From the NCBI GenBank assembly GCA_037447605.1, contig CM074811.1:3228892-3255789 (forward strand): DNA of 26,898 bases, written 5' to 3'. Below, piece by piece: positions 23,240 to 26,898 of the stretch (position 1 is its first letter; each line of letters starts with the position of its first letter). This DNA comes from Zygnema circumcarinatum (taxonomy: Eukaryota > Streptophyta > Zygnematophyceae > Zygnematales > Zygnemataceae). The notes under the pieces were generated by a model, which was not told where the DNA came from, did no database searches, and was given only the letters and a program-made list of their open reading frames with translations. A program made the position numbers and the translations under genes.

Positions 23240-23607
23240 TCTCCCTCTCTCTCCCCCTCCCTCGCTTCCCTCTCCCCCCTCTCTCTCCCTCTCCTGCTCT
23301 CCTTCCCCTGCGGCAGTCATGGCCGCCCTCTCTCCCCTCCTCCGCGCATGCCTCGTCGTCGCCCTCCTCTCAGCCCCTGCCTGCGCGGTGGCCCTAGCGC
23401 CTGAAGCAGGAACCCCTGAGCGCGCCCTTCCTTTACGTACTTCTCCAGCTTGACATGGACGCTGCCAAGCCAGTGCAACGTGTCCACGTGGCAATGCATT
23501 ATCTTTCAGCTTCAGCCTCACTTTCACTTTCAGTTTTAGTTTCAGTTGCAGTTTCAGTTTCAGTTGCCGTTTGAGTTTGAGTTTGAGTTTGAGATTGAGT
23601 TCGAGCG
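23240..23607. repeat. Inverted-repeat arm matching 172-470
   Basis: Covers the CT-rich 5' flank, exon 1 and the start of intron 1 of SP3, including the AGTTTC/GTTTGA short repeats at 23527-23600. Its reverse complement aligns with 172-470; the inner end (23607) coincides with the LTR junction in the left copy. Confidence 0.85.
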
Positions 23608-24996
23608 TGGCCCTTTGTCCCCTGCAGAGCGCGGGGCCTCCTCGCGGGCGGAGGGCGCGGACAGCGGCCGGCGGGAGGGCGTCACGTCACCCGACCCCGC
23701 GGGCCACGGCGTGCACATGTACGCCGCACCGTTCTCCGTTTTGTTCGCCGTTCGCAGCACCTGCATTGCGCATCCGCTACATGGCGGCAGTTCCGTTTGC
23801 AGTAAAACATTCTCAGCGTTCCGTGCATACATAGAACCAACCCGATTCCTTCCGCCAATGCAGCAATGTACCAAAAAAATCGACGTGAATCTAAAATAAA
23901 TATTTTACCTTGAATTTCTTAAAACTTTTGCATCTGCAGATTCCTCCCGGAGCGCCCTGAAGGGACCTCCAGTCCCTCCACACGTGAGGAGAAGCCTTCG
24001 TCCCACGTGGAACGCCGGGAGTTGGCAGAATCCACGGGGCTCACCTTCCCGGAAACTTCCTCATTCAAGGCTCCCGTACTGAAAGGCAAGAAGGCAGTGC
24101 CTATCGACCTCCTCCGCAAAGAGCTCCCGTTGATCGGGTACATGAGTTTACCCACGTTCGGTGGATCCCCCAGCGAGTTGATCCTGCGAGGATCCACCCC
24201 GAACCCTAAACCCCAAAGCGGTGTGGCCCCGGCGGGGTTTGCGACATGCAACAAAGGTTTGCCCGCGGCCAGGGTGGTCCCCGGATTGGAGGACGCGGGG
24301 CTGAGCTCGGGGGTGGTCCTATTGCTTCTGGTCACCCGGGCGGGCCCCGTCGGCCTGTGCTCGGGGGCAATGATTGCGCCCACTCTCGTGCTCACTGCCG
24401 CGCACTGTCTTTACGATACCGACAAAAACAAGTGGATGGTCGGTGGATCCGTCAATTTGGCAGCATTCGTCCAAGTAAACGGCGCTGGCGCTGATGACAC
24501 ATATTTTGGAGCGTACTATGATGAAGTCCAGATCTACACGGAGTTCCAGCAGGCCCCCTCGTTTCAGAGCACGCTTTTGAACGGCTCAGATCTCGCGGTC
24601 GTGAAGCTCAAGGACGCCCTCCCTGGACAGACGTACACGTGGAGCGCTCCGAAGGGCTCCGACCCACGCGCCAATTTTGGGTACCCCGCTGTTACGAACG
24701 ATGGCGTCAGCCTCGTGTATGACGTGACGTCAAAATCCGTCACTCTCGGTTGCTTCCAGCTCTCCAGCTCCATACTGTGCCAGGACGTCTCGGTCGAGGG
24801 CGGCATGAGCGGCGGCCCGACGGTCGGTCCGTACGACGGAACCAACGTCGTGGCGACGCTTTCCGCCGGGGCCGTCAACGGCTGTCCGGCGCTGTCCACG
24901 GTCCTGACGGGGCCCGCGTACCCCCTGCAGGGCCTGGTCACAAGGATCGGCTGCAAGGTCAAAGTGAGCAAAGGGGTGTACTCGGCGACGTGCTAG
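23319..24996 (+). CDS. SP3: secreted S1-like serine protease, intact catalytic triad
   Basis: The protease domain is one exon ending at 24996. His (CAC 24403-24405, in LTAAHC), Asp (GSDLAVVKL) and Ser (AGC 24808-24810, in EGGMSGGP) are all present, so this is the active-type member; EGGMSGGP resembles V8/glutamyl-endopeptidase-like enzymes. The eight cysteines align with SP1 and SP2. The domain frame has no ATG before the core and no signal peptide, so the start must be upstream: ATG 23319 opens MAALSPLLRACLVVALLSAP, a signal peptide. The junction is unresolved. The paralogous exon at 326-416 ends CAG|GTAAAA, but here the site reads CAG|GAACCC. One consistent model uses donor GTACTT (exon 1 23319-23436) and exon 2 from 23963; the better-looking acceptor after 23939 does not keep frame with any visible donor. 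Confidence 0.75.
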
Positions 24997-25766
24997 GACG
25001 GGGGAGGGAGGGAGGGGGCATGAGACCCTTGTTGGCGCAAGTTCTTCTTGACGATGTTGTTTTAACAGCAAGGCGGACTTGGGCTCAAGTTTTTGTTAGA
25101 GGTGGGCAAATAAGGGGGATGGATGGATGGTCGTCGAGATGGGTTTTTGGGCGTAAAGGTTTAAGTTATGATAGTTTAGTTTTTTTTGGGGAGGGGTGCG
25201 TTGTTGGTGCAGATTTTTAAATCGCTGGAGGTTTGAATCTGTTTACTTCAATTTAATGTCATATTGGAAGTGTGTGAAATGATGGACTGTGATAATTGCA
25301 ATTAACCAAGGCCTTCTGTCCCCACTCCACGGCTTCCTAATAACGGATTGTGATTCTACACAGGAATACAAAGTCATGTGTATGTAGCAGGCTGGGTAAT
25401 GACACAATGAAAAATTAAATTTGCACGTGCGGGGCATCCCTACCGGAGATAGGTTGTGGCCTTGTTACACGTATCGTATGTCGATTGCAATCGCTCGTGC
25501 AATGTGTGGGACTGTCCATGCCATTCCTCATGACTCCAAGCGTCCCTCTAACATCAAAAAAAGCTAAGCACACGAACCCTCAACCCTAATTCCTAATCCC
25601 TAAACCCTGGACGTTAAACCCTAAGAGCTACCGAGGAATGCCGGCTGTGAGAACCTGCGGGCGGGAGGCGGCCGAGAAAGGGCAGGATGAGCTAGAATCT
25701 ACGCGGCATGGGCGTGGGGTCGTAGTTCAGCCCCGAGAGGATCACGCCTGCAAAGCAGGAAAGAGG
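24997..25766. other. Intergenic, no gene recognised; telomere-like patch
   Basis: 3' flank of SP3. CCCTAA-type motifs cluster at about 25575-25625 (ACCCTCAACCCTAATTCCTA and following). No coding or RNA gene supported. Confidence 0.5.
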
Positions 25767-25858
25767 CAGGCGGGAGGGAGGGAGGGAGCGGTGAGGGGAG
25801 GGGAAGTGGAGGGAGGGGAGGGGAGGGAGGGAGGGGAGGGGAGGGGAGGGGAGGGGAA
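25767..25858. repeat. GGGGA tract, left part (split by the LTR)
   Basis: GAGGGGAGGGG units running to 25858, where the LTR begins. The same type of tract resumes at 26679, so the element appears to have inserted within it. Confidence 0.9.
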
Positions 25859-26678
25859 TGTTGGAAACTAGAGCCTGGTCTCTCTCATTCACTGCACTCT
25901 CAGACATGCTTGTATTTCAGCGAACACACCCACCCCCAATGCACACACCGGAAGGAAAGAATAAAAGCTGAAAGAAAAGACACCGAGAAGTGAAGTAAAG
26001 GAGAAAGCCCCCACTGGCTCAAAACTCCTTAAAATAAATAGGAAAGGGTTACACACAGAAATTCAGCCCTCAGGCGATTCCTAATGCTCTGCCCTACACA
26101 CCTATCTACTGCTGCCCATACAGCAGGCCTCTACACTCAGCAGCACGAGCCGAGATGCAAGGTTCTAAGGGTTACTAACACTATGCACAAAGCAACCTAA
26201 ATACTAGCCGCTGAAGCACCTCCACGTTCCACCGCGTGCCACCGCGTTCCACCTCCATGTCGTCGAGGTCGCTCCGCGCCTCCTGGAGTTCGCTCCGCGC
26301 CGCGCGGGAGCTCAGCTCGAGAGGCCGCCATGGGGAGGGGAGTGTCCGTACAGAAACACTCCTCCGAAAGCTCCTCCGTCGCTCCGAACCTTCCGCGCTC
26401 CTTCGCGCCTCCAATAATCCGTACTAAGCTAACTCATAGCCGCGCGACCTATCGTCGCGCGCCACGTGTCTACATCACTTATCGATTCTAAGCGGACTCC
26501 ACTGGTGGCGCGGCCTATCGCCGCCCTCCACGTGTCCTATTCAAACCTGTCGTCTTCCCACTAAGAACAGCGCTCTAGCGCACTGTTCAGACTGTGACCG
26601 AATCTACCAAGGACCGCCGACACTAGCTAAGGACCGTAAAGTGTACTACGTTGTTCTATACCCCTATTGTACACTACA
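25859..26678. mobile_element. Solo LTR (820 bp) with GGGAA target-site duplication
   Basis: Starts TGTTGGAAAC and ends GTACACTACA, the TG...CA termini of retroviral-type LTRs; TGTTGGAA starts are known from Ty1/copia elements. GGGAA precedes it at 25854-25858 and follows it at 26679-26683. No internal gag-pol is present, so it looks like a solo LTR left by recombination. The last 171 bp match 1-171 with one difference, showing another copy nearby. Because the target is purine-rich, the 5-bp match alone is weak, but it coincides exactly with the TG/CA ends and the independently defined 3' end at 171. Confidence 0.85.
26444..26537. repeat. Imperfect internal repeat of the LTR with two G-boxes
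   Basis: GCGCGACCTATCGTCGCGCGCCACGTGTCTA and GCGCGGCCTATCGCCGCCCTCCACGTGTCCTA are imperfect copies about 65 bp apart. Each contains CACGTG (26463-26468 and 26529-26534). Repeated enhancer-like units are common in LTR promoter regions; that role is inferred. Confidence 0.6.
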
Positions 26679-26898
26679 GGGAAGAGGAGGGAGGGGAGGG
26701 GAGGGGAAGGGGAGGGGAAGGGGAGGGGCAGGGGAGAGGCAGGGGACGGGAAGAGGAGGGGAAGGGGAGGGAGGTGAAGAGAGAGGAGGGGAAGGGAGAG
26801 GAGAGGAGGGGGAGGGAGAGGAAAGGTAGGGAGGGGAAGGGAGGGAAGGGGAGGGGAGGGGAAGGGGAGGGAGGGGAGGGGAGGGGAAGGAGAGGAAA
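26679..26898. repeat. GGGGA/GGGAA tract, right part
   Basis: About 220 bp of nearly pure purine sequence, the continuation of the tract interrupted by the solo LTR. Many runs of four G give G-quadruplex potential. It continues beyond the window. Confidence 0.9.

Noticed and set aside
24007-24996. SP3 starting at 24007 as a complete gene
   Set aside because: The codon there is GTG, not ATG, and such a product would lack the signal peptide shared by SP1 and SP2; a spliced upstream exon explains it better.
26181-26414. 77-residue minus-strand frame as a retrotransposon gag fragment
   Set aside because: It lies wholly inside the solo LTR and has no recognisable domain.

Overview
The window is nuclear DNA of a green-lineage eukaryote. 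The genes have canonical GT-AG introns, TTTAGGG/CCCTAAA (plant-type telomere) motifs recur in introns and intergenic DNA, and one gene encodes a lipoyl synthase with a plastid-type transit peptide. The sequence is extraordinarily rich in CT/GA simple repeats. A streptophyte alga or early land plant is my best guess; the species cannot be read from the sequence.

Layout. At the left edge, 1-171 is the 3' end of a long terminal repeat (LTR). It lies inside the first intron of a leftward protease gene of which only exon 1 (326-416) is in the window. Divergent from it is an intronless secreted S1-like protease homologue, SP1 (1741-2709, +). Then come a six-exon GH26-like glycoside hydrolase (4309-6836, +), a seven-exon plastid-type lipoyl synthase (8050-12300, +), and, tail to tail with it across 194 bp, an eight-exon SNM1/DCLRE1-type metallo-beta-lactamase/beta-CASP DNA-repair nuclease (12495-18571, -). 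A repeat-rich gene-poor stretch follows. Next are SP2 (20626-21600, -), a close relative of SP1, and divergent from it SP3 (about 23319-24996, +). At the right edge an apparently complete 820-bp solo LTR (25859-26678) with a 5-bp target duplication sits in a GGGGA tract; its 3' end matches the LTR at the left edge at 171 of 172 aligned bases.

The most unusual feature is the protease set. SP3 keeps His, Asp and Ser of the catalytic triad. SP1 and SP2 keep Asp and all eight cysteines but have Ser in place of His and Gly in place of Ser, so they should be catalytically dead. The left pair (exon-1 fragment leftward, SP1 rightward) and the right pair (SP2 leftward, SP3 rightward) are inverted copies of one divergent module of an SP3-type gene and a pseudoprotease. 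They flank about 17 kb holding the three unrelated genes.

Other structure includes a CT array of about 750 bp filling one lipoyl-synthase intron, an exact 210-bp (70-residue) tandem duplication in the SNM1 coding region, a strong 66-bp hairpin, a 12-bp-phased array of SBP-box-like GTAC sites, a 194-bp near-identical direct repeat, and a recurrent 10-mer GTTCCATGCA. An assembly gap (10 N) lies at 10741-10750 in a lipoyl-synthase intron.
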